DNA of 33,676 nt from Spirochaetota bacterium (lineage in GTDB: Bacteria > Spirochaetota > UBA4802 > JAGODF01), in assembly GCA_017998375.1 (NCBI GenBank), contig JAGODF010000004.1, positions 1 to 33,676 of the forward strand, written 5' to 3'. Made by a program: the position numbers and the translations under genes. The notes under the pieces are model-generated. The model made no database searches, was not told the origin of the DNA, and saw only the letters and a program-made list of their open reading frames with translations. This document shows positions 16,350-24,518 of this stretch, piece after piece. Each line of letters opens with the position of its first letter. Position 1 is the first letter of the stretch.

Positions 16350-17438
16350 TCACTTTGCATCTTTTTTCTGCTTTATCTCGGTTTTCGGCGGTTTCGATGC
16401 GAAGCTGAATCCGTCTTTCATGTTAACGTCGCCGCCCCTCATCATGTCGATGACGTAGAGTTTTTTGCCGGGAGCATCCAGCCATTTCTGGAAGACGGCA
16501 AGCGGCATCACGTTGTAGTGGAATCCCTTGTCCGTTGAAATCTCGGAGTCCGGCGCCCAGGGGAAGATTTTGCGCATAACCGACGTGGTCCGGAGCAGGA
16601 CCGATCTTTCATCGGCCGGCAAAGCGATGAAGTTCGACCTGAATTCGCTTGTATAATCGCGGATGTACTCTTCCGCGTTCGAGAGATACACTATCCTCAC
16701 GGGAACGCGCATTTTCTTCGCCGCGCCGGCTATCCCTGCAAGAGTCACCGTTCCGTTCAGGTTCCCCTTCCTAGCAATGATCCTGTCGTTTTTAGCCAGG
16801 AACTTTATCCTGTCGAAATATTTCTGGTCATTGAGCCACGTGCTGTATTTGTACTTCTTCGATTCCCGGTCCAGGTTTTTGAACCGCCAGGGAATGAATC
16901 CGAGGCCGATATTCCATGTTTTCTTCACATAGGCCAGCTCCGGGTCTTTCGCGAATTCCGCGTCGATGATCTCCATCGCCCTGGATTTCGATTTTTTTGT
17001 CCACAGGGAACGGAAGTCCGCCGGGTTCTCGGTGTTCTTCAGGAAGGCGATGTGTATCCTGTTCGCGGTGACAACGCGCTTGGTGAAGTCGAAAAGCCAC
17101 ACCCATTCCGAGTTTGCCCAGGATGCCAGCAGGAAGTTCTGGGTGCCCCCAAGGCCGACATACCCGCCGCCGATGTCGTCGACATGCTTCTTGAACAGTT
17201 CCAGGCGATCCTCGTTGGAGATGATGGTGTTGCCTATCTCCCAGCGCGTGATGGCTACTTCTTCCTCGGGAGTTTCCCTGAAAACCTGGACAAGCGAGGA
17301 ATCCGCGGTCTGTGCCAGGGCGGTATCGCGCGTTGAAGCGCTTCCGCAAAAGCATGTGTAGAGCGCAAGTGAAGTAACGAGGCACGCGACCGTCCTTGAA
17401 CGTAATGCGCGCGTGCCGCCGGTGCGGTGCGGTATCAT
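16350..17438 (-). CDS. Lipoprotein of unknown function
   Basis: A 362-residue protein with a leader ending LYTCFCGSAS, a lipobox with the same CxCG ending as its downstream neighbour. The body has a conserved look (GGGYVGLGGTQNFLLASWANSEWVWLFDF and RIVYLSNAEEYIRDYTSEFRSNF), which I associate from memory with a family of Leptospira lipoproteins (LIC_10091-like). I cannot verify that here, and no catalytic function is assigned. I chose ATG 17438 because GAGG lies a few bases upstream and it starts a clean signal peptide; the longer open frame would run into maf. Probably co-transcribed with the FGE-domain gene. Confidence 0.75.
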   Translation of the reverse strand: MIPHRTGGTRALRSRTVACLVTSLALYTCFCGSASTRDTALAQTADSSLVQVFRETPEEEVAITRWEIGNTIISNEDRLELFKKHVDDIGGGYVGLGGTQNFLLASWANSEWVWLFDFTKRVVTANRIHIAFLKNTENPADFRSLWTKKSKSRAMEIIDAEFAKDPELAYVKKTWNIGLGFIPWRFKNLDRESKKYKYSTWLNDQKYFDRIKFLAKNDRIIARKGNLNGTVTLAGIAGAAKKMRVPVRIVYLSNAEEYIRDYTSEFRSNFIALPADERSVLLRTTSVMRKIFPWAPDSEISTDKGFHYNVMPLAVFQKWLDAPGKKLYVIDMMRGGDVNMKDGFSFASKPPKTEIKQKKDAK

Positions 17439-17574
17439 AACAACCTCAATCTGGGATTTTAATCTATAATATAAGCGTGAAAGCAAGGCATATCGACACA
17501 AACACAGGCTGCCGGGAGTGTCAAGCCCTTTACGCCCCGGGATGATAAATCGGGCCATTGGAGTCATCCCCGAA

Positions 17575-18177
17575 TCAAGAAGGGAGGGGCAGGTGGTTGA
17601 TGATACCGAGAGTATTGAGCATGACATATAAACGCCGCAGTGGAAAACCTATCACGTTCGTCACGGAACCGTCGATCCTTTCGATGATCCTGTCGCCATG
17701 TTCCTGCGCCGCGTACGATCCCGCCTTGTCCATGTAATGCACCAGCTCCAGGTAGCCGCGGATGTCGTCCTCTCCCATGGGCAGGAACGTCACCCCGGTT
17801 TCCTCTGAAGACGTGAGGGTGCGCACAAACCCGTCGCAATGCACCAGCGTCACCGCGGTGATGACTGAATGGGTCCTGCCGCTCAATGAAGCGAGCGTCC
17901 GCACCGCGTCGGCATGGTCCGCTGGCTTGCCGATTATGTTCCCGTCTATTGTTACGATGGTGTCCGATGCAATGATGAGGAGCCCGCCGGCGTCGGGAGG
18001 AGCCTTCGCAAGTGTCGCCGCCGCCTTGAGCCCGGAAATCCGTTCGGCATGCGCCCTGGGATCCTCGCCGGGCAGGGAAGACTCGTCAATGTCCGGCGGG
18101 ATGATGTCGAATTCACCGATAAGGCCCCGCAATAGTTCCCGCCTTCTCGGCGAAGAGGAGGCAAGTATCACCCTCAC
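17575..18177 (-). CDS. maf: Maf-family nucleotide pyrophosphatase
   Basis: A 200-residue Maf/Ham1-superfamily protein that hydrolyses non-canonical nucleoside triphosphates (house-cleaning) and is associated with septum formation in some bacteria. The family opening ASSSPRRRELL (6-16) is present, with ISGLKAAA, the acidic IIASDTIVTIDG (~68-79) and IGKPADHADAVRTLASLSGRTHSVITAV. Length is normal. Its start overlaps the relA/spoT stop by 4 bases (ATGA), showing translational coupling. Confidence 0.95.
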   Translation of the reverse strand: MRVILASSSPRRRELLRGLIGEFDIIPPDIDESSLPGEDPRAHAERISGLKAAATLAKAPPDAGGLLIIASDTIVTIDGNIIGKPADHADAVRTLASLSGRTHSVITAVTLVHCDGFVRTLTSSEETGVTFLPMGEDDIRGYLELVHYMDKAGSYAAQEHGDRIIERIDGSVTNVIGFPLRRLYVMLNTLGIINHLPLPS

Positions 18178-20216
18178 TTGAGCACCACCTTCTCGTTCAG
18201 CTTGTAGACCTCGGTGATGTTCTTTATCCCTTTCAGGTGTTTCATGATGTCGTTGAGGTGGTCAAGGTTCCTCACTTCGAGTATGAGCCTGAATTCGGCG
18301 CTGGTGGAGTCGGTCACCTTCGCTTCCACTTTCAGTATGTTCGATTTGCATGTGGAAATCTCTTCTGCGATGTCTTTCAGGAGATTGGGCCTGTCGATGC
18401 CGTATACCAGGAGCTTGACCGGGTAGGTGTTCTTATCATACTCGTCCTCCCACCGTATACTGATGAAGCGCTCCTTCTCAACGCGCATGCGTTTCAGGGA
18501 AGGGCAGTTCCGCTTGTGGATGGTGATGCCCCTGCCGCGGGTGATGAAACCCACCACGTCGTCGCCGGGAATCGGCTGGCAGCACTGGGACAATCGTATC
18601 AGCACGTTCGACGTCCCGTCGATGGTCAGTCCCAGGTTGTTCTTCTGGGTGACTTTTTTTATTCGGATAAGCTCTTTTTCCGGTATCGTGACCTCGACGG
18701 CCTTGTCCGGTTTCTCCGCCTTCGGGGCCTCCTCCTTCGCAGGCCGCGGCCGTTCCGTTTCCTGTGCGCGCCGCAGGTAGTTTTTTATCTTGTAGCGCGC
18801 GTTGGACGATTTTACGAACTTCAGCCAGGATTCGGATGGGTGCCCCTTGGCGCTGGTGAGGACCTCGACGATGTCGCCGCTTTTCAGTTTCGTTTTCAGC
18901 GGGACCATGCTGTTGTTCACCTTCGCCCCTGTGCAGTGCGTGCCAACCTCGGTGTGTATGGCGTAGGCGAAGTCAACCGGCGTGGACCCGGCTGCCAGCT
19001 TCATTATTTTACCCTTTGGAGTGAAGACGAATATCTCGTCCTCGTAGAGGTCCATCTTGAGTTCCTTCATGAACTCTCGCGTGTCCGTTTCCTGTTCCAG
19101 CTTGTCCAGGTTTTTCAGGACCGTGATGTTCCTGTACTCCTGGCGCGTGCCCTGCTGCTTTTCCTTGTAGAGCCAGTGCGCGGCGATGCCGTTCTCGGCC
19201 GTGGCGTGCATGTCCCAGGTCCGTATCTGTATCTCGAGTGGATGCCTGTCGGGGCCTATGACCGTCGTGTGGAGCGACTGGTACATGTTCGATTTCGGCA
19301 CCGCGATGAAATCCTTGAACCGGGACGCGATGGGAGTCCAGAGCGTGTGTATCACCCCCAGGACGCCGTAGCAATCCCGTATCTCTTCGGTGATGATGCG
19401 GATCGCGCGTATGTCGGATATTTCCTCGAAGGTCTTGCCCTGTCTTTGTATCTTCCGGTAAATCGAGTAGTAATGCTTGATCCTGCCGGTGATTTCGGCC
19501 TTGATTTTCAGCTCGGTGAATTTCTTCTGGAGGATGTCGCGGATACCGTCCAGGTACTCCTCGAGCTTCTGCCGCTGCTGGACCACCTTGTTCACGATCC
19601 CGTGGTATTCGTCGTGATTGAGGGTGTGGAAGGCGAGGTCCTCGAGCTCGGACCTGATCTTCGAGATGCCGAGCCTTCCCGCCAGCGGCGCGTAGATATC
19701 GAGCACTTCCTGGGCAATCACCCTTTGTTTGGCTTCGGGCTGGAACATGATGGTCCGCATGTTATGGAGCTTGTCGGCGAGCTTTATGAGTATCACCCGC
19801 ACGTCCTTGATGGTTGCCAGGAGCATCTTTCTCAAATTGTGCGCCTGCTCTATGGACTTCGACTGCTTCTTCAAGGAAGATATCTTCGTCACTCCGTCCA
19901 CGAGGAGCGCGATCTCCTCGCCGAAGAGGCGCCGGATGTCCTCCAGCGTGCTCCCCGTGTCCTCCACCACGTCGTGAAGCAGCGCGGCGGTGATGGTGGT
20001 TGTGTCCAGTCCCATGCCGGCCAGGATGATGGAGACTTCCAGTGGATGGATGATATACGGCTCGCCGGAAAGCCGGAACTGTTCGCGGTGCGATTTCTCC
20101 GTGTAGTCATACGCCTTCCGGACCAGTTCGATATCCGCGTCGGGGACGTTCTTCCGTATCACCTCCACGAGGGTGTCGATATCCCGGCTCTTTATTTTAA
20201 GGTCGATTTCAGCCAT
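18174..20216 (-). CDS. rel: Bifunctional (p)ppGpp synthetase/hydrolase RelA/SpoT
   Basis: A 680-residue long RSH protein. The hydrolase domain (~20-200) keeps H81-D82 in HDVVEDTG and KLADKLHNMRT. The synthetase domain (~230-360) carries RFKDFIAVPKSNMYQSLHT and EIQIRT; the RxKD form is that of bifunctional enzymes rather than RelA. A TGS domain (~390-450) and a C-terminal ACT domain (~605-680) follow. Both activities should be intact, so this is probably the main stringent-response enzyme. The ATG at 20216 has GAGG close upstream and GGAA about 9 bases away. maf follows with a 4-base overlap. Confidence 0.97.
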   Translation of the reverse strand: MAEIDLKIKSRDIDTLVEVIRKNVPDADIELVRKAYDYTEKSHREQFRLSGEPYIIHPLEVSIILAGMGLDTTTITAALLHDVVEDTGSTLEDIRRLFGEEIALLVDGVTKISSLKKQSKSIEQAHNLRKMLLATIKDVRVILIKLADKLHNMRTIMFQPEAKQRVIAQEVLDIYAPLAGRLGISKIRSELEDLAFHTLNHDEYHGIVNKVVQQRQKLEEYLDGIRDILQKKFTELKIKAEITGRIKHYYSIYRKIQRQGKTFEEISDIRAIRIITEEIRDCYGVLGVIHTLWTPIASRFKDFIAVPKSNMYQSLHTTVIGPDRHPLEIQIRTWDMHATAENGIAAHWLYKEKQQGTRQEYRNITVLKNLDKLEQETDTREFMKELKMDLYEDEIFVFTPKGKIMKLAAGSTPVDFAYAIHTEVGTHCTGAKVNNSMVPLKTKLKSGDIVEVLTSAKGHPSESWLKFVKSSNARYKIKNYLRRAQETERPRPAKEEAPKAEKPDKAVEVTIPEKELIRIKKVTQKNNLGLTIDGTSNVLIRLSQCCQPIPGDDVVGFITRGRGITIHKRNCPSLKRMRVEKERFISIRWEDEYDKNTYPVKLLVYGIDRPNLLKDIAEEISTCKSNILKVEAKVTDSTSAEFRLILEVRNLDHLNDIMKHLKGIKNITEVYKLNEKVVLK

Positions 20217-20322
20217 GTCCTCAATTTCCTTCGTGCCGCATCATACCGCCGTCGGAGTGTGGCGTACTTGCCCGGCGCCGTCATCTGATAAAAGTTTCCT
20301 CTCGAGTTTCAACTCCATCGTA

Positions 20323-21129
20323 TCATGGAACTACATTTTCGCTGCCGTTGAACACGCAGAAAGCCGCCGGGCGCACGCGTCCTATCATCCCCAGGCCATG
20401 CCTCGCGGCGAGCTCGCAGCTAAGGCTCGTGGGCGACGCGCGCGATATTAGGACCGGAATCCGCGTGTGGAGGACCTTTACGGCTATCTCGCTCGCTATC
20501 CGTCCCGTGGTCAGCAGCAGCTTGTCCCCGAGGTCGATTCCCTCCAGGAGCGCGTGCCCCAGGACCTTGTCAATGGCATTGTGCCGGCCTATCTCATCGA
20601 AAAAAACGATCATCTCCCCGCCCGCCGTGTAAAGTGCCGCGCCGTGGACGCTCCTGGTCAGCTTATGGGTCTTGGAGTAGTTCAGGAACTCCTTCATCAT
20701 CGACAGGACCATCGGCGCCTTCAGCTGCACGGTGCGCCTTCGTGTCACGACACCTTCATCCAGCGGGCCGGCGCCCTGGCCGCACCCGGAGGGCATTCTC
20801 CTCAGCCGCAGGAGGCTGTCGAGGACGCGCTCGTTCATCTCGGTGATCACGTTGATGGACGCGGCGGCGCGATCAACGGTCACGTCGGTGATATCCGACA
20901 TCGTGGCGACGATCCCCTCGGAGACCAGGTGGCCCACGGCCATCTGCACGAGGTCCGATCCCGAGCACGCGATGACGATGTAGGGGCTCCCGTTGATGCA
21001 GAGGGTCACCTGGTATTCAATGCTCAGACTCGTCATGACAGGGGAGAACGCGCCGTCGGAGTATTCCACGGCGGAGAACTGCCCGTGCGACGGCCAGTCA
21101 TCGGTTTTTTTCGGACCTGTAGCTTCCAT
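20323..21129 (-). CDS. fdhD: Sulfurtransferase FdhD, single-cysteine form
   Basis: A 268-residue FdhD protein, which transfers sulfur to the molybdenum cofactor of formate dehydrogenase. Conserved segments are RSVHGAALY (159-167), DEIGRHNAIDKVLGHAL (178-194) and LLLTTGRIASE (205-214). The usual CxxC near residue 116 reads C116-G-Q-G: the first cysteine, which carries the persulfide in E. coli, is kept and the second is lost. I chose the ATG at 21129; this overlaps the NifU-like gene by 32 bases. No formate dehydrogenase gene is in the window, so the target is unknown. Confidence 0.92.
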   Translation of the reverse strand: MEATGPKKTDDWPSHGQFSAVEYSDGAFSPVMTSLSIEYQVTLCINGSPYIVIACSGSDLVQMAVGHLVSEGIVATMSDITDVTVDRAAASINVITEMNERVLDSLLRLRRMPSGCGQGAGPLDEGVVTRRRTVQLKAPMVLSMMKEFLNYSKTHKLTRSVHGAALYTAGGEMIVFFDEIGRHNAIDKVLGHALLEGIDLGDKLLLTTGRIASEIAVKVLHTRIPVLISRASPTSLSCELAARHGLGMIGRVRPAAFCVFNGSENVVP

Positions 21130-21472
21130 AGATGGTCGAGAACGCTTTTTTCGGTAATTCAACGCACCTGCGGTTCCCTTCCGGGACCTCCGGCAGCACA
21201 GCAGCCAGCTGCCTGTCGACGCCGGCGGCGACATCCTCCATCGGCATGCCCAGGGCCGCGCTGTTGAAGAGTGACGCCCCGGCGATGGAATACCCGCAGC
21301 CGTACACCTCGGTGCCGATGTCCCTTACCACGCCATCACCGTCGACCGTAACCGTCATGCGGATCACGTCGCTGCAGGTATCGCTCCTGCAGGTGGCGCG
21401 GTAGGAGGGGGAATCGATTCTCTTCATGCCCACCGGGTTGAGGAAATGCTGTTTCAAGAGAGCGCTTTTCAT
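21098..21472 (-). CDS. NifU/IscU-like iron-sulfur scaffold
   Basis: A 124-residue IscU-type scaffold domain for building [Fe-S] clusters. The three cluster cysteines are present: C33 (DTCSD, with the conserved Asp D35), C59 (VYGCGYSIAGAS) and C103 (CVELPKKAF). The N terminus HFLNPVG is typical of the NifU-like subgroup in anaerobes. The start at 21472 is a choice by homology; the upstream in-frame ATG at 21517 also lacks a good ribosome site. Overlap with fdhD by 32 bases suggests it serves maturation of a molybdenum/Fe-S enzyme rather than general Isc biogenesis. Confidence 0.85.
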   Translation of the reverse strand: MKSALLKQHFLNPVGMKRIDSPSYRATCRSDTCSDVIRMTVTVDGDGVVRDIGTEVYGCGYSIAGASLFNSAALGMPMEDVAAGVDRQLAAVLPEVPEGNRRCVELPKKAFSTIYGSYRSEKNR

Positions 21473-21720
21473 GGCCTGCCGCAATGGTGCGCGGCGCGTG
21501 CACCCCGCGGACACCATATCATATACCGCGGGAAGTCCTGTAAAGTTGATTTTATCCGACCGTCACGATCCCCGGGACGAGTGGACGCGTATCGCACTCC
21601 CGGTATCGTCATGCCCCGGGGGATGATTTTTCACGAAAAAATTGTATTAAGGGAATTTTCAAAACGGCCGACATATATAGTGTCAATAGAACACTCCTAT
21701 TGTTAAATACCAGGTTGAAG
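21473..21720. other. Gene-free region upstream of the NifU-like gene
   Basis: No gene with good coding character is seen. It must contain the promoter of the nifU-like/fdhD pair on the minus strand, but I found no convincing -35/-10. The plus strand has AT-rich stretches (21640-21700, TATATA near 21676) that might start the transcript ending at the terminator at 21757. Confidence 0.35.
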
Positions 21721-21757
21721 GCTTTTGCAAAAAGAACTTTTGCAAAAGCTTTTTTTT
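21721..21757 (+). terminator. Strong orphan rho-independent terminator
   Basis: A perfect 12-bp stem (GCTTTTGCAAAA, 21721-21732, with TTTTGCAAAAGC, 21738-21749) and loop AGAAC are followed by eight T. It points to the plus strand, but no plus-strand gene lies upstream in the window after tRNA-Leu. It sits about 110 bases before the Sua5/YrdC gene. Confidence 0.85.
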
Positions 21758-21783
21758 GCCCCCGGAGAGCCCCGCGGAGGTCC

Positions 21784-21802
21784 ATCGGTAATTTATACCG
21801 AT
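21784..21802. repeat. Inverted repeat upstream of the Sua5/YrdC gene
   Basis: ATCGGTA (21784-21790) and TACCGAT (21796-21802) form a 7-bp inverted repeat with a 5-base centre, 67 bases before the start codon. It could be an operator or a leader hairpin. Confidence 0.45.
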
Positions 21803-21868
21803 AGCGCAGTCTCCAGTGTTGTATTTTATCCCGCCCAGGCCGATAATTAACCTGCGAGACAGATATCG

Positions 21869-22480
21869 ATGACCATTTTCGAGATACATGAAACGAATCC
21901 GCAGGAGCGTCTCATAACCAAGGCGGTGGATTCCATGAAGAAGGGCGGGGTGATAGTCTATCCCACTGACACCGTCTACGCCTTCGGCTGTGACATACGC
22001 GAAAAAAACGCCATAGAGAGAATCTACTCCATAAAAAAGCTCCCGAAGAACAAGCCGCTCAGCTTCATCTTCTCCGACATCTCGCAGCTCCATGAATACG
22101 TGAGGAACATCTCGGATCCCGCGTTCAAAATAATGAAACGCGCCATGCCGGGGCCCTACACGTTCATATTCAAGGCATCCAAACTGGTACCGAAAGTCGC
22201 CATCACAAACCAGAAAACCATTGGCGTGCGTATCCCCGACAACCGGGTGACACTCGCCCTGGTGGCGGAACTGGGCCGTCCCATCCTTTCGGCGAGCGTG
22301 AGCACCGACGAAGGAACATATGTCATCGATCCGACCAACCTGGAAAAGCGCTACAGAAATGAGGTTGACATAATAATCAACTGCGGACCAAAATTATCCG
22401 AACCATCGACGATCGTGGATTTTTCCGACGGCTCAATGAAGATAGTGAGGGAAGGGAAGGGAGAAATCTTTTTCGCCTGA
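21869..22480 (+). CDS. Sua5/YciO/YrdC family protein (threonylcarbamoyl-AMP synthase type)
   Basis: A 203-residue YrdC-fold protein. Family enzymes make L-threonylcarbamoyl-AMP for the t6A modification at position 37 of ANN-decoding tRNAs. Visible features are GGVIVYPTDTVYAFGCD (~26-42), KLPKNKPLSFIFSD, MPGPYTFIFKA and the C-terminal VRIPDN...GRPILSASVST and PSTIVDF...IVREG segments. Length fits a stand-alone YrdC/YciO without the Sua5 C-terminal domain. The ATG at 21869 has only a weak ribosome site (GAGACA). The YciO subgroup, with less clear function, is the alternative. Confidence 0.88.
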   Translation: MTIFEIHETNPQERLITKAVDSMKKGGVIVYPTDTVYAFGCDIREKNAIERIYSIKKLPKNKPLSFIFSDISQLHEYVRNISDPAFKIMKRAMPGPYTFIFKASKLVPKVAITNQKTIGVRIPDNRVTLALVAELGRPILSASVSTDEGTYVIDPTNLEKRYRNEVDIIINCGPKLSEPSTIVDFSDGSMKIVREGKGEIFFA

Positions 22481-22520
22481 GGCGCGTCCTCCGATATAAT
22501 CATTCTTTTCGAGGTATTAC

Positions 22521-22844
22521 ATGGAAGGGTTCTGGGATTTTCTCGTACTGCTGCAGTCCATCGCGATCATTCTCGTCATAGGCGCGGTGGTGGCCTGGTT
22601 CTTCTACTACTGGAAGATGCGTGACCTTTTCGGCGGGTACATCGGCGGTTTCGTCGTCGGCGTGATCGGGGCGCTGATCGGCGCGTTCATTCTTGACAAG
22701 CTGCTGTACGACATCACGGTGAAGATACTCTCCTTCCTCGCCCGCGACGCCGGCGTCAACGTAATAGCCGGATTTGCCGGCGGCTTCATCGCGGTCTTCA
22801 TCATGAACAGGTTGAACCACAACAAGGAACGCAAGAAGTATTGA
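22521..22844 (+). CDS. Small membrane protein (GlsB/YeaQ-like)
   Basis: A 107-residue protein with three hydrophobic helices (~10-28, ~38-60 rich in glycine, ~78-97) and a basic C-terminal tail (NRLNHNKERKKY). The glycine-rich FGGYIGGFVVGVIGALIGAFI resembles GlsB/YeaQ stress proteins, though the family link is uncertain. GAGGT lies 5 bases before the ATG. It follows the Sua5/YrdC gene by 40 bases and converges with the radical SAM gene one base beyond its stop. Confidence 0.75.
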   Translation: MEGFWDFLVLLQSIAIILVIGAVVAWFFYYWKMRDLFGGYIGGFVVGVIGALIGAFILDKLLYDITVKILSFLARDAGVNVIAGFAGGFIAVFIMNRLNHNKERKKY

Positions 22845-22845
22845 G

Positions 22846-24504
22846 CTAAAACTCCATCAACCTTGAAAAATCCCCGGGGACCTGGGGAAAATCCTTTTCC
22901 AGCGAGCCGGTATCGGCGAAAGGCCGTCGCATGATGAGCTTCTCGGCGCCGCGCTTCCCAATGCCGGGAATGATCTTCAGCGCTCCGTGGGGCAGCGCGT
23001 TGATCCGGATGGGAACGGGAAGTGCGAACACCGACCTCTCGCGATGATCCGCCACCACGGCGTCCACGAAGCTCTTCAACCCCAGTTCCAGCGGAAATTT
23101 CGCAGTGATGGCATAACTTGCTATCTGCCTGCCGTACGAATACCCGCTGCGCGCGTCCTCAATCCGCATTCCCGTGAGCACGGTACCGGGAGGATACACT
23201 CGTTTCAGCATTACATGGTCAATCTCGGCGCGGATCCTTTCGCGGTAATACTCGTACCTGTTGCGCACGGCCTTTCCGGCCGGCCTTGACTTTTCCGCCG
23301 CCGGCGTTCCGGGAAAGGGATTCAGCGCGCGGATGTTGATGCGCTTCACAAGCAGGCCCCGGTCGCGCAGGTCTTCCAGCGCGCGAAAGTTTATCTTGAA
23401 AGTTTCCGCCGACTCGCCGGGGAGACCGTGGATCAGGTTGATACCGGGGAGAAGCGCCGGAACTCCGTGCACCCGCATGCCTCCCACGCGGTTCACGAGC
23501 TCAACCACGGGCAGGATATCCCCGGCCGCGACCTTAAGGTTGTTCCGGCCGATCACTTCCGGATCGAACGACTCGACGCCCAGCGCGAGCGTGTCGCCCG
23601 GTGTCACCGTACCTGCCAGCGCAGCCAGGATTTCCTCCGATTCCCCGGGAAACCGCGCGATGGTGCCCGGGTTGGCGTTGTCCACGTTCAGGAGCGATAT
23701 CACCCCGGAGTTCATCCTCACGCGGATCTTTTCAAGCAGGGCGATGACCTTTTCCGGCGCCGGGCGGGGGTGCCCCCCGCGGAACTCCTCCAGGGACGAC
23801 CCGTACTGGAGGATGTCGGGCTGGCTCCCGAGCCGGAAGCGAGATATTCCCTCGCCGGCAAGCGCGTCGATCTCGGCGATGATATCGGCCTCCTCCCGAA
23901 ACGACACGCCACTCCGCAGGTTCTCCGAGCAGAAGGAGCAGCGCTGTCTCCGGGGACATCCCCGGTACGTCTCCATTTCGCAGATGAGCACCGGGTACTC
24001 CGGGTGCCTCTTCACCACGGGTGCCCCCGCCACGGCCCAGCGGGCTATCTCCGCAGTGTTTCGCTCCGCATCGACCTCGTTGCCGCGCGCCGCGTGGTAC
24101 GCGTGCTTCTCGATGTCACCCGAGAGGAGTGTCGCATTGGGATGACTGTTGCCCTCGATCATCCGGCTCACGCGTCCTCCCACGGAGAAGCGCTGACGCG
24201 GGTTGCGCGCGAGTATCCTCCCGATCTCGGCGACGGTCCCGATGCGGAACCCCAGGTATTTCCCCGGCACCACCGCGCCTCCGATCACGAAGACACGTTC
24301 ATACGCGACGTCAAGGGCGCAGTCGTTCTCCCGCAGGTGGTCCACGGTCCGGTAGTCGATATGTTCCGGGGGAACGCCCGCATCCCTGAGAGCGCCGAAG
24401 ACGTAACGCGGGTAGGGCGCGATGAAAGGTGGCACTCCGAGACACGCGGGCTCGTCGACGTAGCAGTCAAGGATGAGAAAACGCTGGTGGTGTGCCTGTG
24501 CCAT
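22846..24504 (-). CDS. Radical SAM protein with helix-hairpin-helix C terminus
   Basis: A 552-residue protein. Residues ~8-160 resemble a B12-binding-like Rossmann region found in many radical SAM enzymes. The radical SAM core (~170-420) carries C183, C189 and C192 (CPRRQRCSFC), a C-x5-C-x2-C spacing rather than the usual C-x3-C-x2-C. Substrate-barrel motifs include GVESFDPEVIGRNNLK and NLIHGLPGES. A TRAM-like stretch (~430-490) and a helix-hairpin-helix motif (IPGIGKRGAEKLI, ~519-531) end the protein, suggesting a nucleic-acid substrate. It starts 14 bases after the HD gene. The reaction is not known; similar proteins occur in archaea and deep-branching bacteria. Confidence 0.85.
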   Translation of the reverse strand: MAQAHHQRFLILDCYVDEPACLGVPPFIAPYPRYVFGALRDAGVPPEHIDYRTVDHLRENDCALDVAYERVFVIGGAVVPGKYLGFRIGTVAEIGRILARNPRQRFSVGGRVSRMIEGNSHPNATLLSGDIEKHAYHAARGNEVDAERNTAEIARWAVAGAPVVKRHPEYPVLICEMETYRGCPRRQRCSFCSENLRSGVSFREEADIIAEIDALAGEGISRFRLGSQPDILQYGSSLEEFRGGHPRPAPEKVIALLEKIRVRMNSGVISLLNVDNANPGTIARFPGESEEILAALAGTVTPGDTLALGVESFDPEVIGRNNLKVAAGDILPVVELVNRVGGMRVHGVPALLPGINLIHGLPGESAETFKINFRALEDLRDRGLLVKRINIRALNPFPGTPAAEKSRPAGKAVRNRYEYYRERIRAEIDHVMLKRVYPPGTVLTGMRIEDARSGYSYGRQIASYAITAKFPLELGLKSFVDAVVADHRERSVFALPVPIRINALPHGALKIIPGIGKRGAEKLIMRRPFADTGSLEKDFPQVPGDFSRLMEF

Positions 24505-24518
24505 GGTAGATTGCCGCG

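Noticed and set aside
18237-20288. A 683-codon plus-strand open frame opposite relA/spoT
   Set aside because: Antisense shadow of the RSH gene with no recognisable domain and no ribosome site.
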